Assembly (NCBI GenBank): GCA_963752345.1
Contig: CAVVYA010000012.1
Span: forward strand, 101,841 to 165,840
Direction: 5' to 3'
Source of the DNA: CAVVYA01 sp963752345
Lineage (GTDB): Bacteria > Pseudomonadota > Alphaproteobacteria > SMXQ01
Length of the DNA stretch: 64,000 bases
The translations under genes were made by a program, and so were the position numbers. The notes below the pieces were generated by a model. That model ran no database searches. It was given only the letters and a program-made list of their open reading frames with translations, and was not told where the DNA came from. Shown here one piece after another: positions 41,499-53,286 of this stretch. Position 1 is the stretch's first letter. Each line of letters begins with the position of its first letter.

Positions 41499-44400
41499 CT
41501 AGCGCGTCGGCTGGGGCTCGACCACGGTTGCGCCGGTTTCATCCGGCGCCGGGGCATGGCGCCGCGCCATGAAGGTATAGGCGGTCGGCACCACGAACAG
41601 CGTGAGCAGCGTGCCGAGCAGCAGGCCGCCGACGATGACCCAGCCGATCTGCTGGCGGCTCTCGGCGCCGGCACCGCTGGCGATGGCGAGCGGCAGGGAG
41701 CCGAGCACCATGGCGCCGGTGGTCATCAGGATCGGGCGCAGGCGCAGCACGGCCGATTCGATCACCGCGTCGTGGATCGAGCGGCCCTTGGCCTGGAGCT
41801 GATTGGCGAATTCGACGATCAGGATGCCGTGCTTGGTGATCAGGCCGATCAGCGTCACCAAGCCGATCTGGCTATAGACGTTGAGCGTGCCACCGGTGAG
41901 ATTGAGCGCGAGCAGCGCGCCGGTCATCGAAAGCGGCACGGTCAGCATGATGATCAGCGGATCGACGAAGCTCTCGAACTGCGCCGCCAGCACCAGGTAG
42001 ATGAAGGCCAGCGCCAGCACGAAGGAGAAATAGAGCGAGCCGCTCGAGGTGCGGAATTCGCGCGCCTCGCCGGCGTAATCGATCTGCGTCGCGGCCGGCA
42101 GCAGGCGCCGCGCGGTATCCTCGAGGAAGGCGATCCCGTCGCCCAGGGTATAGCCCGGGCCCAAGGTCGCGGTGATGGTGGCGGCGCGCAGCTTGTTGAA
42201 GTGGTTGAGCTCGCGCGGCGCCACGCGCTCGGTGATCTCGATGAAATTCTCGATCGGCACCACATCGCCGCTCCGCGTCGGCAGATAGATGTCCTTGATG
42301 TCGCTGGGCGTGCGGCGGTTCTCGTCGGCGAGCTGCAGGATCACGTCATACTGCTTGCTCTCGCGCTTGAAGCGCGTGACCTGGCGGCCGCCGAGCAGGG
42401 TTTCCAGCGTGCGGCCGATGGTCGCGACCTCGTAGCCGGCGCCGATCGCCTTGTCGCGATTGACGTTCAGGCGCAGCTCCGGCTTGTTGAGCTTGAGGTC
42501 GGTATCCAGGTTCTGCAGCCCCGGATAGTTGCGCGCTTCGGCCATCAGCTTGTCGACCATCTGCTGCAGCTCGGTGTAGCTGCCCGAGGTCTGCACCACG
42601 AACTGCACCGGCTTGGCGGTCGGGCTGGCGCCGAGCGACGGCGGATTGATGGGAAAGGCGAGCACGCCCGGAATGGCGAAGAACTGCGGCGCGATCTCGC
42701 CGATGATCTGTTGCGAGGTGCGCTGGCGCTCCTCCCACGGCTTGAGCGGCGCGAAGGTGATCGCCTGGTTGACGACGGGGAAGCCGGTCACCACGAAATA
42801 CTGCTGGACCTCCGGCACGCGCGCGAAGATCTGCTCGATACGGCGGGCGTATTTCTCGGTGAAGTCGAGCGTGGCGCCCTCGGGCGCGATGGCGACGCCG
42901 AGGACGAAGCCGCGGTCTTCCGACGGCGCCAGCTCTGACCGCAGGCTGGTGAACAGCAGCACGCTCGATCCCGCCACGATCAGGCCGACCAGCACGACCA
43001 GCCAGCGTGTGGCGAGCGCGCGCGCCAGGATGCGGCGATAGCCGCCGGTCATCCGCTCGAAGAAACGCTCCACGGCAAGATAGACGCGGCCGTGGCGCTC
43101 CTCGGTGCGCAGCAGCCGCGACGCCATCATCGGCGACAGGGTGAGCGCCACGAAGCCGGACACGATCACCGCGCCGGCGAGCGTGAGGGCGAATTCGGTG
43201 AACAGCCGCCCGGTGCGGCCCTCGGTGAAGGCGATCGGGGCATAGACCGCGGCCAGGGTCACCGTCATGGCGAGCACGGCGAAGCCGATCTCGCGGCTGC
43301 CGACGAAGGCGGCCTGGAGCGGCGGCATGCCCTCCTCGACATGGCGATGGATGTTTTCCAGCATGACGATGGCGTCGTCCACCACCAGGCCGATGGCGAG
43401 CACCAGGGCGAGCAGGGTCAGCGTGTTGATGCTGAAGCCGGCGGCATACATCAGCGCGAAGGCGCCGATCAGCGAGACCGGGATGGTCACCAGCGGGATC
43501 AGCGTGGCGCGCAGCGAGCGCAGGAAGACGAAGATCACCAGGATGACGAGGACGATGGCCTCGCCGATGGTGTGGAACACATTGCTGATCGAACGCTCGA
43601 TGAAGACCGAGGTGTCGTAGGCGACCTCGACCTGCATGCCGGGCGGCAAGGCCTGGCGGATCTGCGGCAGCACGCCGCGCACCGCGTTCGACACGTCGAG
43701 CGGGTTGGCGACCGACTGCTTGACCACGCCGATGGCCACGGCGCTCTGGCCCATGTAGCGCGCGCGCACCCGTTCGTCCTGGGCGCCGATCTCGACCTGG
43801 GCCACGTCCTTCAGGCGCACCAGGTAGCCGTTGGCTTCCTTGATGACGACCTGCTCGAATTCCGACACCGTGCGCAGGTCGGTCTCGCTCACCACCGTGA
43901 ACTCGCGCGTCGTCGCCTTCGATGCGCCCGGCGGGAATCTCGATGTTCTGACGGGTCAGCGCGTTCTCCACGTCGCTCGGCAGCAGGCTGTAGGCGGCGA
44001 GCCTGGCGGCATCGAGCCAGACCCGCATGGCGAAGCGCCGCTCGCCGAAGATGCGCACGTCGGCGACGCCGGTCAGGGTCTGCAGCCGGTCGCGCACATA
44101 GCGGTCGGCGAAATCGGTGACCTCGAGGGGCGACAGCCGGTCGCTGGCGAAGGCGAGATAGATGATCGGCTGCGCGTCGGCCTCGACCTTGGAGATGATC
44201 GGCTCGTCGATCTCGTCGGGCAGCCGGCCGCGCACCCGGGCCACGCGGTCGCGCACGTCGTTGGCGGCCGCCTCGATGTCGCGCGTGAGCTTGAAGGTGA
44301 TGGTGATCTGGCTGCGCTCGGAGCGGCTGATCGAGGTCATGAAATCGATGCCCTCGATGCCCGACAGGGAATCCTCGAGCGGCTGGGTGATCTGCGATTC

Positions 44401-44578
44401 GATGATCTCGGCGCTGGCGCCGCGGTAGGTTGTCTCCACCGTGACCACCGGATCGTCGATGCGCGGATATTCGCGCACCGACAGGCGCTGATAGGAGATG
44501 ACGCCGATCAAGCACGATGACCAGGTTGATCACCGTGGCGAAGACCGGCCGCCGGATGGAGAGGTCGGAGATCTTCAT
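41499..44578 (-). CDS. RND efflux transporter, AcrB/MexF-like (second pair; two frameshifts)
   Basis: The protein of about 1025 residues starts MKISDLSIRRPVFATVINLV and has the RND layout of 12 helices and two large periplasmic loops. The proton-relay Asp pair is in LVLAIGLVVDDAIVMLENI. The frame changes near 44515, after VIVL, and near 43905, in the first porter domain. It lies 3 bases after its adaptor gene, and exports hydrophobic or toxic compounds with it and a TolC-like channel encoded elsewhere. Confidence 0.93.
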
Positions 44579-44581
44579 CGC

Positions 44582-45838
44582 CTATCTCCCGCCCTGGCCG
44601 TCGCTGCCGCCAGAAGTGCCGGACCCGGAACCGCCTGATCCTGCGCCGCCCGGCGCTGCCCCACCGGGTGATGAGCCGGGGGCGTTGCCGCCCGCGCCGC
44701 CCGGTGACGGGCCTTGACCGGCATTGGGCGCCGCGCCGCCGGGCGGATTGGCCCCGCCGGCACCGGCTGCGCCGCCGTCCGGCGGCACCACCTGCACCGG
44801 CATGCCGTCCTGCACCTTGATCTGCCCCGCGGTGATCACCAGGTCGCCCTCGGCGACGCCGTCGAGCACGCGCACCTGGCCTTCGTAGCGCTCCCCCAGC
44901 GTCACCTTGGTGCGTATCGCCTTGCCGTCGACCACCTTGAGCACGAAGCGCTCGTCGCCGATCGGAATCAGCGCCTCTTCCGGGATCAGGATGGCGTCGG
45001 GCGCGCGGGTGACGATCAGGCGGACGCGGGCGAACAGGCCCGGGCGCAGCCGCATCTCGCGATTCGCCATGTCCGCGCGCAGCGCGATGCTGCGGCCGAC
45101 GAGATCGACCTGGGGATCGATGGCGTAGACCTTGCCCTCGAATTCCTCCTCGGGGAAGGCATCGACATGGACCAGGATCGTCTGGCCGATCTGGAGATGG
45201 CCGAGCTGCGTCTCGGCGACGCGGAAATCGACCTTCAACGGATCGATCTGGTCGTGATTGACGATGTCCTGGCCGACATTGACGAAATCGCCGACGCTGA
45301 CCCGGCGCAGGCCGACAATGCCGCTGAAGGGTGCCGAGAGCACGGTCTTTTCCAGCCGTGTCTCGGCGGCGGCCACCCGCGCCTCGTCGTTGCGCAAGGC
45401 CGCGACCGCCTCGTCGAGCGTGCGCTGGGTGCCGACCTTTTCCTGGAACAGGCGGGACGCCCGCTCATAGTTGGTGCGCGACAGGACCAATGCGGCGCGC
45501 GCCTGGTTGAGCTCGGCGCGGTAGAGCGAATCGTCGAGCCGCACCAGCACGTCGCCGGCGCGCACGGACTGGCCCTCCTGGAAATTGATGCTGGCGACCC
45601 GGCCGGCGATCTCCGGCCGGATGATGACGCTTTCGTTGGAGCGCAGCGAGCCGACCGCCTGCACGTCGACGGTGAGATCGGCGCGCTTCGCCGCAACGGC
45701 CTCGACCGGAATGGCGATACCCGCCGGTGGACCGCCCGGCCCGGCCTGCTGGGCCGGCTTGCGCAGCACGAAATACCAGGCCGCCACGGCGGCAATGGCA
45801 ATGATGACGAGAGCGAGACCAATCTTGGCGGGGCGCAT
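44582..45838 (-). CDS. RND periplasmic adaptor (MFP) with a Gly/Pro-rich tail (second pair)
   Basis: The 418-residue protein has an N-terminal helix (IGLALVIIAIAAVAAWYFVL), a biotinyl-lipoyl-like domain (GRVASINFQEGQSVRAGDVLVRLDD), an alpha-helical hairpin and beta-barrel domains. The last 68 or so residues, encoded by about 44585-44790, are almost only Gly, Pro, Ala, Ser and Asn and have no counterpart in the sister adaptor. ATG 45838 is taken because the membrane helix follows it closely. Confidence 0.9.
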   Translation of the reverse strand: MRPAKIGLALVIIAIAAVAAWYFVLRKPAQQAGPGGPPAGIAIPVEAVAAKRADLTVDVQAVGSLRSNESVIIRPEIAGRVASINFQEGQSVRAGDVLVRLDDSLYRAELNQARAALVLSRTNYERASRLFQEKVGTQRTLDEAVAALRNDEARVAAAETRLEKTVLSAPFSGIVGLRRVSVGDFVNVGQDIVNHDQIDPLKVDFRVAETQLGHLQIGQTILVHVDAFPEEEFEGKVYAIDPQVDLVGRSIALRADMANREMRLRPGLFARVRLIVTRAPDAILIPEEALIPIGDERFVLKVVDGKAIRTKVTLGERYEGQVRVLDGVAEGDLVITAGQIKVQDGMPVQVVPPDGGAAGAGGANPPGGAAPNAGQGPSPGGAGGNAPGSSPGGAAPGGAGSGGSGSGTSGGSDGQGGR

Positions 45839-46008
45839 CCGAGGGCTCCAGGCGTGGGTCGAGGCGGGGTCGGGCCGCCCGTATTGCCGGCGACGGCGCA
45901 GTCGGCGCCAAGCGTGGCCGTGGGGCGAGCCGAGGCAGCCGCCTGCCGCGCCCATGAGACTTGAGCCTCAGCTCTGCCGCGGCGACAAGTTCAGTCTACG
46001 ACGCTCCG

Positions 46009-49000
46009 TCAGGAGATCGCCGTGATTTCCGCATCGCGCGCCGCGCTGACTGCCGACCGGTGATCCTTGGCCAGCACCGTGTAAACGGTCGGCAACACGA
46101 AAAGGGTGAACAGCGTGCCGATCGACATGCCGGCGACGATGACGATGCCGATGCTGAAGCGGCTGGCCGCTCCGGCGCCAGTGGCGAGCAGCAGCGGAAC
46201 GAGGCCGACCACCATGGCGGCCGTGGTCATCAGGATGGGCCGCAACCGCACCGCTGCGGCGCGCTCGATGGCGGTGCGCCGGTCGACATTCTCGGCGCGC
46301 TGCAGATCGTTGGCGAAGGCGGTCATGAGAATGCCGTGCTTGGTAATCAGGCCGATCAGCGTCACCAGGCCGACCTGGGTATAGATGTTCAGCGTCGCCA
46401 AGCCCATGAACAGCGGGATCAGCGCGCCGCAGATCGACAGCGGCACCGTGACGAGGATGATCAATGGATCGCGCAGGCTCTCGTATTGCGCGGCGAGCAC
46501 CAGGTAAATCACGATCAGCGCGAAGATGAAGGTGATGGTGAGTTGGTTGCCTTCCTGGACGTATTGACGCGACTCGGCCAGGAAATCGTAGCGCACGTCG
46601 TTGGGCAGCACCTCGGCGGCGAGCGTCTTCAGATAATCCACCGCCTGGCCCAGGGTGACGCCGATCATCGGCGCGGCGGAAAAGGTCGCCGAATTGAGCT
46701 GGTTGTAATGGTTGAGCGCGTTGGGCTCGACGTCGTTCTCGATCGAGGCGACGGTCGATAGCGGCACCGATGTGCCGCCCGCCGTGCGCACGTAATACTG
46801 GGTCAACAGATCCGAGCTCAGGCGGAAGTCGCGCGGCACCTGCGGGATCACCTGGTAGGAGCGCCCGTTGAAATTGAAGCGGTTGACGAAATTGCCGCCG
46901 ACCAGCAGCGCCATGGTTTCGCCGATCGAGCGCATCGAAATGCCGAGATCGTTGGCTTTCGCGCGGTCGATCTTGAGCCGCGCCACCGGATTGTTGAAAT
47001 CGAGGTCGCTGTCGCCGAACATGAACATGCCGCTGGTCAGCGCGCGTCCCTTGATCTCCTGCATGTATTTGTGCACTTCGGGAAAGCTGCGCGGCGAGCT
47101 GATCACCATCTGGACCGGCGGCCCGCCGGTCGAGCCCGGCAGCGGCGGCAGGTTGAAGGCGAAGACCTGCATGCCGGTGATCTGGCTCAGCTTCTGGTTG
47201 ACGTCCATGAGCAGCGTGGTCGAGGAGCGCTCGCGCTCGTCCCATGGCTTCAGGATCATGCCCGAAATGTTGGTGTTGACGCCGGAGCTGGCGAAGCTGA
47301 AGCCGCTCAGCACGAAGGTCGCCATGGTCTCCGGATAGCTGCGATAGGTCTCGTCGAGCTGGCGGCTGAACACCTCGGTGTAGTCGAGATTGGCGTATTG
47401 CGGCGCCTTGCCCATGGCGAACACCACGCCCTGGTCCTCCGGCGGCGCCAGCTCCGAATGCGTGTGCGTATAGAGGAAGGCGAGCAGCCCGAAGATCGCC
47501 ACCGCGAACAGCCCGACGACGGGGCGGTAGTCGAGCGTCGCAGCGAGCCGCCGGCTGTAGGCGCGGGTGACGGCGGAGAAGAACTGTTCGACCTTGCGCG
47601 GGAACCAGCCGTCCGCCATCTCGCGCGTCAGCAGCTTGGAGGCCATCATCGGCGACAGGGTGATGGCGATGATGCCGGAGATGACCACCGCGCCGGCGAG
47701 GGTGAAGGCGAACTCGCGGAACAGGGTGCCGGTCAGGCCGCTGAGAAAGCCGATCGGCGCGTAAACCGCCGCGAGCGTAATGGTCATGGCGATGATCGGG
47801 CCGAGGATCTCGCGTGCGCCGATCAGGGAGGCCTGCAGCGGCGTGCGTCCTTCCTCGATATGGCGATAGATATTCTCCACCACCACAATGGCGTCGTCGA
47901 CCACCAGGCCGATGGCGAGCACCATGGCGAGCAGGGTCAGCAGATTGATGCTGAAGCCCATGGACAGCATGATGGCGCAGACGCCGATCAGCGACAGCGG
48001 AATGGTGACGACGGGAATCAGCACCGAGCGGAAGGTGCCGAGGAACAGGAAGATGACGAGGATGACGATGGCGACCGCTTCGGCCAGCGTCAGGATCACC
48101 TCGTTGATCGAGGATTCGATGAAGCGGGTCGAGTCGTAGACGATCTGCATCGTCACGGTCGGCGGCAGGCCGCGCTCGATATCGGGAACCAGCGCGCGCA
48201 CGCCCTTGACGATATCGAGCGGATTGCCGGTCGGCGTCGCCTGCACGCCGATGAACACCGCGTTCTGGCCGCTCATCATCACGGAGGACTCGAAGGCCTG
48301 GGCGCTGAGGTCGACCATGCCCACGTCGCTGATGCGGATCAGGGCGCCGTTCTTCGCCTTGATCACCATCTGGCGGAATTCGTCGAGCGAGGTCAGCCCG
48401 GTGTCGGCGGTGACGTTGGTCACCGTGAAGTAGCCCTTCGCCTGGCCGGGTGCTGCCTGGTAGTTGTTGGCGCGGATGGCGTCCGCCACGTCCGATGCCG
48501 TGACGTCATGGGCCGTCATCTTCACCGGGTCGAGCCACAGCCGCATGGCGAAGGTCTGGCCGCCGATGACGTCGGCCGAGGCGACGCCGGTCACCGTGGC
48601 GAGCAACGGCTGCACGACGCGGCTGAGATAGTCGGAAATCGCCGCGCCGTTCAGGGTCGGGCTGGAGAAGCCTATATACATCACCGCCGTGGTCTGGCCG
48701 GTCGAGCGCAGAATCACCGGGTCGTTGGCCTCGCTCGGAATCAGGTATTTGACCTGGTTCACCTTGGCCATGACGTCGGTCATCGCCTTGCTCGGGTCGT
48801 AATTGAGCTTGATATGCGCCTGGATGCGGCTCTGCCCCTGGATCGAGGACGAGGTCAGGTAATCGATTCCCTCCGCGCTGGCGACCGCCTGCTCGATCGG
48901 CTGGGTGATGAAGCCCTGCATCAGATCGGGCGAGGCGCCGGGATAGCTGGTCGACACGGTGATCACCGTGTTTTGCAGTTCGGGATACTGGCGCACCGGG

Positions 49001-49095
49001 ATATCGAAGAACGAGCGCAATCCGATCAGCAGGATGAGCAGGCTGACGACGGTGGCGAGAACCGGACGGCGAATGAAGATATCGGTGAAGCGCAT
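46009..49095 (-). CDS. RND efflux transporter, AcrB/MexF-like (first pair)
   Basis: The 1028-residue pump starts MRFTDIFIRRPVLATVVSLL and is unbroken. MVLAIGLVVDDAIVVVENI carries the proton-relay Asp pair. RHIEEGRTPLQASLIGAREI and the large periplasmic loops are typical. It lies 46 bases after its adaptor. A 170-base spacer separates it from the next adaptor gene, so the four genes probably run from one promoter at 50.4 kb. Confidence 0.95.
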   Translation of the reverse strand: MRFTDIFIRRPVLATVVSLLILLIGLRSFFDIPVRQYPELQNTVITVSTSYPGASPDLMQGFITQPIEQAVASAEGIDYLTSSSIQGQSRIQAHIKLNYDPSKAMTDVMAKVNQVKYLIPSEANDPVILRSTGQTTAVMYIGFSSPTLNGAAISDYLSRVVQPLLATVTGVASADVIGGQTFAMRLWLDPVKMTAHDVTASDVADAIRANNYQAAPGQAKGYFTVTNVTADTGLTSLDEFRQMVIKAKNGALIRISDVGMVDLSAQAFESSVMMSGQNAVFIGVQATPTGNPLDIVKGVRALVPDIERGLPPTVTMQIVYDSTRFIESSINEVILTLAEAVAIVILVIFLFLGTFRSVLIPVVTIPLSLIGVCAIMLSMGFSINLLTLLAMVLAIGLVVDDAIVVVENIYRHIEEGRTPLQASLIGAREILGPIIAMTITLAAVYAPIGFLSGLTGTLFREFAFTLAGAVVISGIIAITLSPMMASKLLTREMADGWFPRKVEQFFSAVTRAYSRRLAATLDYRPVVGLFAVAIFGLLAFLYTHTHSELAPPEDQGVVFAMGKAPQYANLDYTEVFSRQLDETYRSYPETMATFVLSGFSFASSGVNTNISGMILKPWDERERSSTTLLMDVNQKLSQITGMQVFAFNLPPLPGSTGGPPVQMVISSPRSFPEVHKYMQEIKGRALTSGMFMFGDSDLDFNNPVARLKIDRAKANDLGISMRSIGETMALLVGGNFVNRFNFNGRSYQVIPQVPRDFRLSSDLLTQYYVRTAGGTSVPLSTVASIENDVEPNALNHYNQLNSATFSAAPMIGVTLGQAVDYLKTLAAEVLPNDVRYDFLAESRQYVQEGNQLTITFIFALIVIYLVLAAQYESLRDPLIILVTVPLSICGALIPLFMGLATLNIYTQVGLVTLIGLITKHGILMTAFANDLQRAENVDRRTAIERAAAVRLRPILMTTAAMVVGLVPLLLATGAGAASRFSIGIVIVAGMSIGTLFTLFVLPTVYTVLAKDHRSAVSAARDAEITAIS

Positions 49096-49141
49096 GGGTT
49101 TTGTCCCGCCGTGAGGCTGATGCAGCGCGTTGTGACGGCAG

Positions 49142-50338
49142 CTATTGCAACGGTATCGCCGTCGGCTTGTTCAGAGAATCGTTCTCGGTCGGCACCACGG
49201 CAGCACCGTTCTGCACGCGGATCTGGCCGCCATTGATCACGCTGTCGCCGTTCTTCACGCCCTTGGTGATGGCGACCTTGCCCTCATAGCGCGCGCCGAC
49301 GTCGACGAAGGTCTGCACCGCCTTGTAGGTCGGCTTGCCTTCCGCATCCTTGCTTTCCTCGATCACGAAGACCAATTCGCCATAGGTCGTGTAGTCGACC
49401 GCGGTCTCCGGCAGGGTAACGGCGTCGCCTTGCGGCGGCAGCACCACGCGGGCGCGCACGAACATGCCGGGCTGCAGCAGATGGTCAGGATTGGGCAGGG
49501 TGGCGCGCAGCTTGATCGCGCGGGTCAGCGGATCGATTTGCGGCTCGATGGTGCTGACCTCGGCCTGGAAGACGCGGTCGGGATAGGCGTCGGCGCGGAC
49601 TTCGACCGGCAGGCCCGTAGTCAGGCTGGCGCGGCGGTTTTCCGGCAGGGTGAAATCCACATAGAGCCGGTCGAGATCGGTCAGGGTGACGATCGGCGTG
49701 CCGGGGCTGACATAACGGCCGACGTCGACCTGCCGGATGCCGAGGCTGCCGCCGAAGGGCGCGCGGATCAGCTTTTGGTCCATCAGCACCTGGCTGCGCG
49801 CCATGCCGGCGCGCGCCATGTCGAGATTCATGCGCTGCTGGTCGACGTTGGCCTGGGTGCCGTATTTTTCCTTGGCCAGCGACTGCGCCCGGGCAAGGTT
49901 GACCTCGGCGAGCTTCGCCTGGGCCTGGAAGTTGGCGAGATCGGCGCGCTCCGTGCCATCGTCGAGCTGCACCAGCGGATCGCCGGCTTTCACCACCGCA
50001 CCGGACTCGAACAGGATCTTCAAAACGCGGCCGGCGATCTGCGGCGATACCATCACCTGATTGATCGCCGAAGCGGTGCCGATGCTGTCGAGGTAGCGCG
50101 GCACCGGCTCCAGCGTCGCCTTGACCACGGCCACCACGGTGGGCGGCGGCTTCTGGCTGAACATCTGGCTGATCATCGACTGCTTGAATTTCTCGAAGCC
50201 GTAGAACGCGCCCGACACCACGACCAGAATGGCAGCCACGATCGCCAGGCGCCAATAGAGGCCGCTGCGGGTCGGCGGCCTGCGCCCCGCGGTGGGGCGG
50301 TGGTCCGCGCTCAGCACGGGGTCGGTCATTTGATCCAT
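49142..50338 (-). CDS. RND periplasmic adaptor (MFP), first pair
   Basis: The 398-residue adaptor has a transmembrane helix at about 30-48 (LAIVAAILVVVSGAFYGF), the lipoyl-like domain (GRVLKILFESGAVVKAGDPL), a helical hairpin with LARAQSLAKEKYGTQANVDQ, and a beta-barrel. It bridges the RND pump and an outer-membrane channel. It is the first gene of the efflux operon and divergent from tetR. Confidence 0.93.
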   Translation of the reverse strand: MDQMTDPVLSADHRPTAGRRPPTRSGLYWRLAIVAAILVVVSGAFYGFEKFKQSMISQMFSQKPPPTVVAVVKATLEPVPRYLDSIGTASAINQVMVSPQIAGRVLKILFESGAVVKAGDPLVQLDDGTERADLANFQAQAKLAEVNLARAQSLAKEKYGTQANVDQQRMNLDMARAGMARSQVLMDQKLIRAPFGGSLGIRQVDVGRYVSPGTPIVTLTDLDRLYVDFTLPENRRASLTTGLPVEVRADAYPDRVFQAEVSTIEPQIDPLTRAIKLRATLPNPDHLLQPGMFVRARVVLPPQGDAVTLPETAVDYTTYGELVFVIEESKDAEGKPTYKAVQTFVDVGARYEGKVAITKGVKNGDSVINGGQIRVQNGAAVVPTENDSLNKPTAIPLQ

Positions 50339-50429
50339 GGCCTTGCCTTCTTGAGGCTCGTCAGAATGGAATTCGCGTCACTGAGACGAGCGGTGCCGGG
50401 AGAGCGACCGGAGATGCTTGTCAGCCTGT

Positions 50430-50444
50430 ACTAAACAGTTTAGT
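50430..50444. promoter_or_regulatory. Probable TetR operator
   Basis: ACTAAAC-A-GTTTAGT is a perfect 7-bp inverted repeat with a single central base, between the efflux operon and the divergent tetR gene. A partial extra copy (TTTAGTT) follows at once. Similar A+T-rich half-sites are known for AcrR-type repressors. The region is clearly more A+T-rich than its surroundings, consistent with overlapping promoters. Confidence 0.72.
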
Positions 50445-50536
50445 TTAGTTCGCGTAGATATAGCCGCCCAAAAAAAAGAGGTCAATGGGGATTACGGCAG
50501 GGCTGCGTTGCATGATCACAACCGAGTAGCGTCACG

Positions 50537-51224
50537 ATGAGCACGCGGGTGAGTACGACACGGAAACCGAACGGCGCAACGCGGACCCGCAAAACGGCCG
50601 CCGCGAAGGATGCATCGTCTGCGAAATCGGCTTCGCCCAAGCGCCAGGCCCTTGAAAGCGGCGGCGGCGCGCGTCTTTCTGCGCGACGGCTATGCTGGTG
50701 CGAGCGTGGACATGATCGCGCGCGAGGCCGGTGTGTCCAAAGCCACGCTCTACAGCCACTTTCGCAGCAAGGAAGAATTGTTCGGTGCCATCATATGCCA
50801 GCAATGCGGCCAGTTCGTGGTCGAGGCCCAGACGTCCGAAGCGGCGGGCGCGGGCCCTGAGCAGATCCTGCGCCGATTGGGTGAGCGTTTTTTGAGCAAT
50901 GCTCTGTCGCCCAATTTGCTGGCGCTCTACCGCGTGGTGGCGAGCGAGGCCTACCGCTTTCCGGCGCTCGGCAAGACGGTCTACGAATCCGGTCCGGGAC
51001 CGGCGCGGCTCGCGCTTTCCGAATATCTGCGGGATCTGACCAAGAAGGGCCGGCTTGCCGTCAAGCATCCGGAGATGGCGGCCGACCAGTTCTTCGGCTC
51101 GCTGTTGGGCGGCGTCCATTTTCGCCAGCTCCTCGAGATCGAGGAGCCGCCGAGCAAGCACATGCTCGAAGCCTGGGTCGACAACGCGGTCACCGTTTTC
51201 TTGACCGCCTATACGCCGCCCTGA
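50537..51224 (+). CDS. TetR/AcrR-family transcriptional repressor (one frameshift)
   Basis: The start MSTRVSTTRKPNGATRTRKT gives a Lys/Ser/Ala-rich arm; the frame changes near 50650 and resumes with ARVFLRDGYAGASVDMIAR. The helix-turn-helix is EAGVSKATLYSHFRSKEELF. The C-terminal ligand and dimer domain has the AcrR-type pattern. About 229 residues in all. It faces the efflux operon across the ACTAAAC operator and most likely represses that operon and itself. Confidence 0.88.
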
Positions 51225-51336
51225 AACGTCCGCAGGCCCGGACGCCGGGAATGGACGCGGCCATTGCGCAGAAGGGCCGTGCGCCCTATGTTCCCGCCAT
51301 CTCCGACCCTTGACCCAACCCGCACCCGCCGGCCTT

Positions 51337-53136
<1,800 letters not shown>

Positions 53137-53286
53137 TCGCGCTCTGACATTTTTTTGCCCCAGGCCCGGCGCCGGCCGGGAATGGACAAGCTTCGCCGCC
53201 CATGGTGTCATTCCGCTGTTCGCGGGGGCAAAAATCATCCGCCGGTCCATTCAGGCGTCCTCCGCGCACGAACAGGGGAGGCTGCG

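Noticed and set aside
46009..49236. Long plus-strand frames opposite the RND pumps
   Set aside because: These are His/Arg/Asp-rich antisense shadows of highly biased codons.
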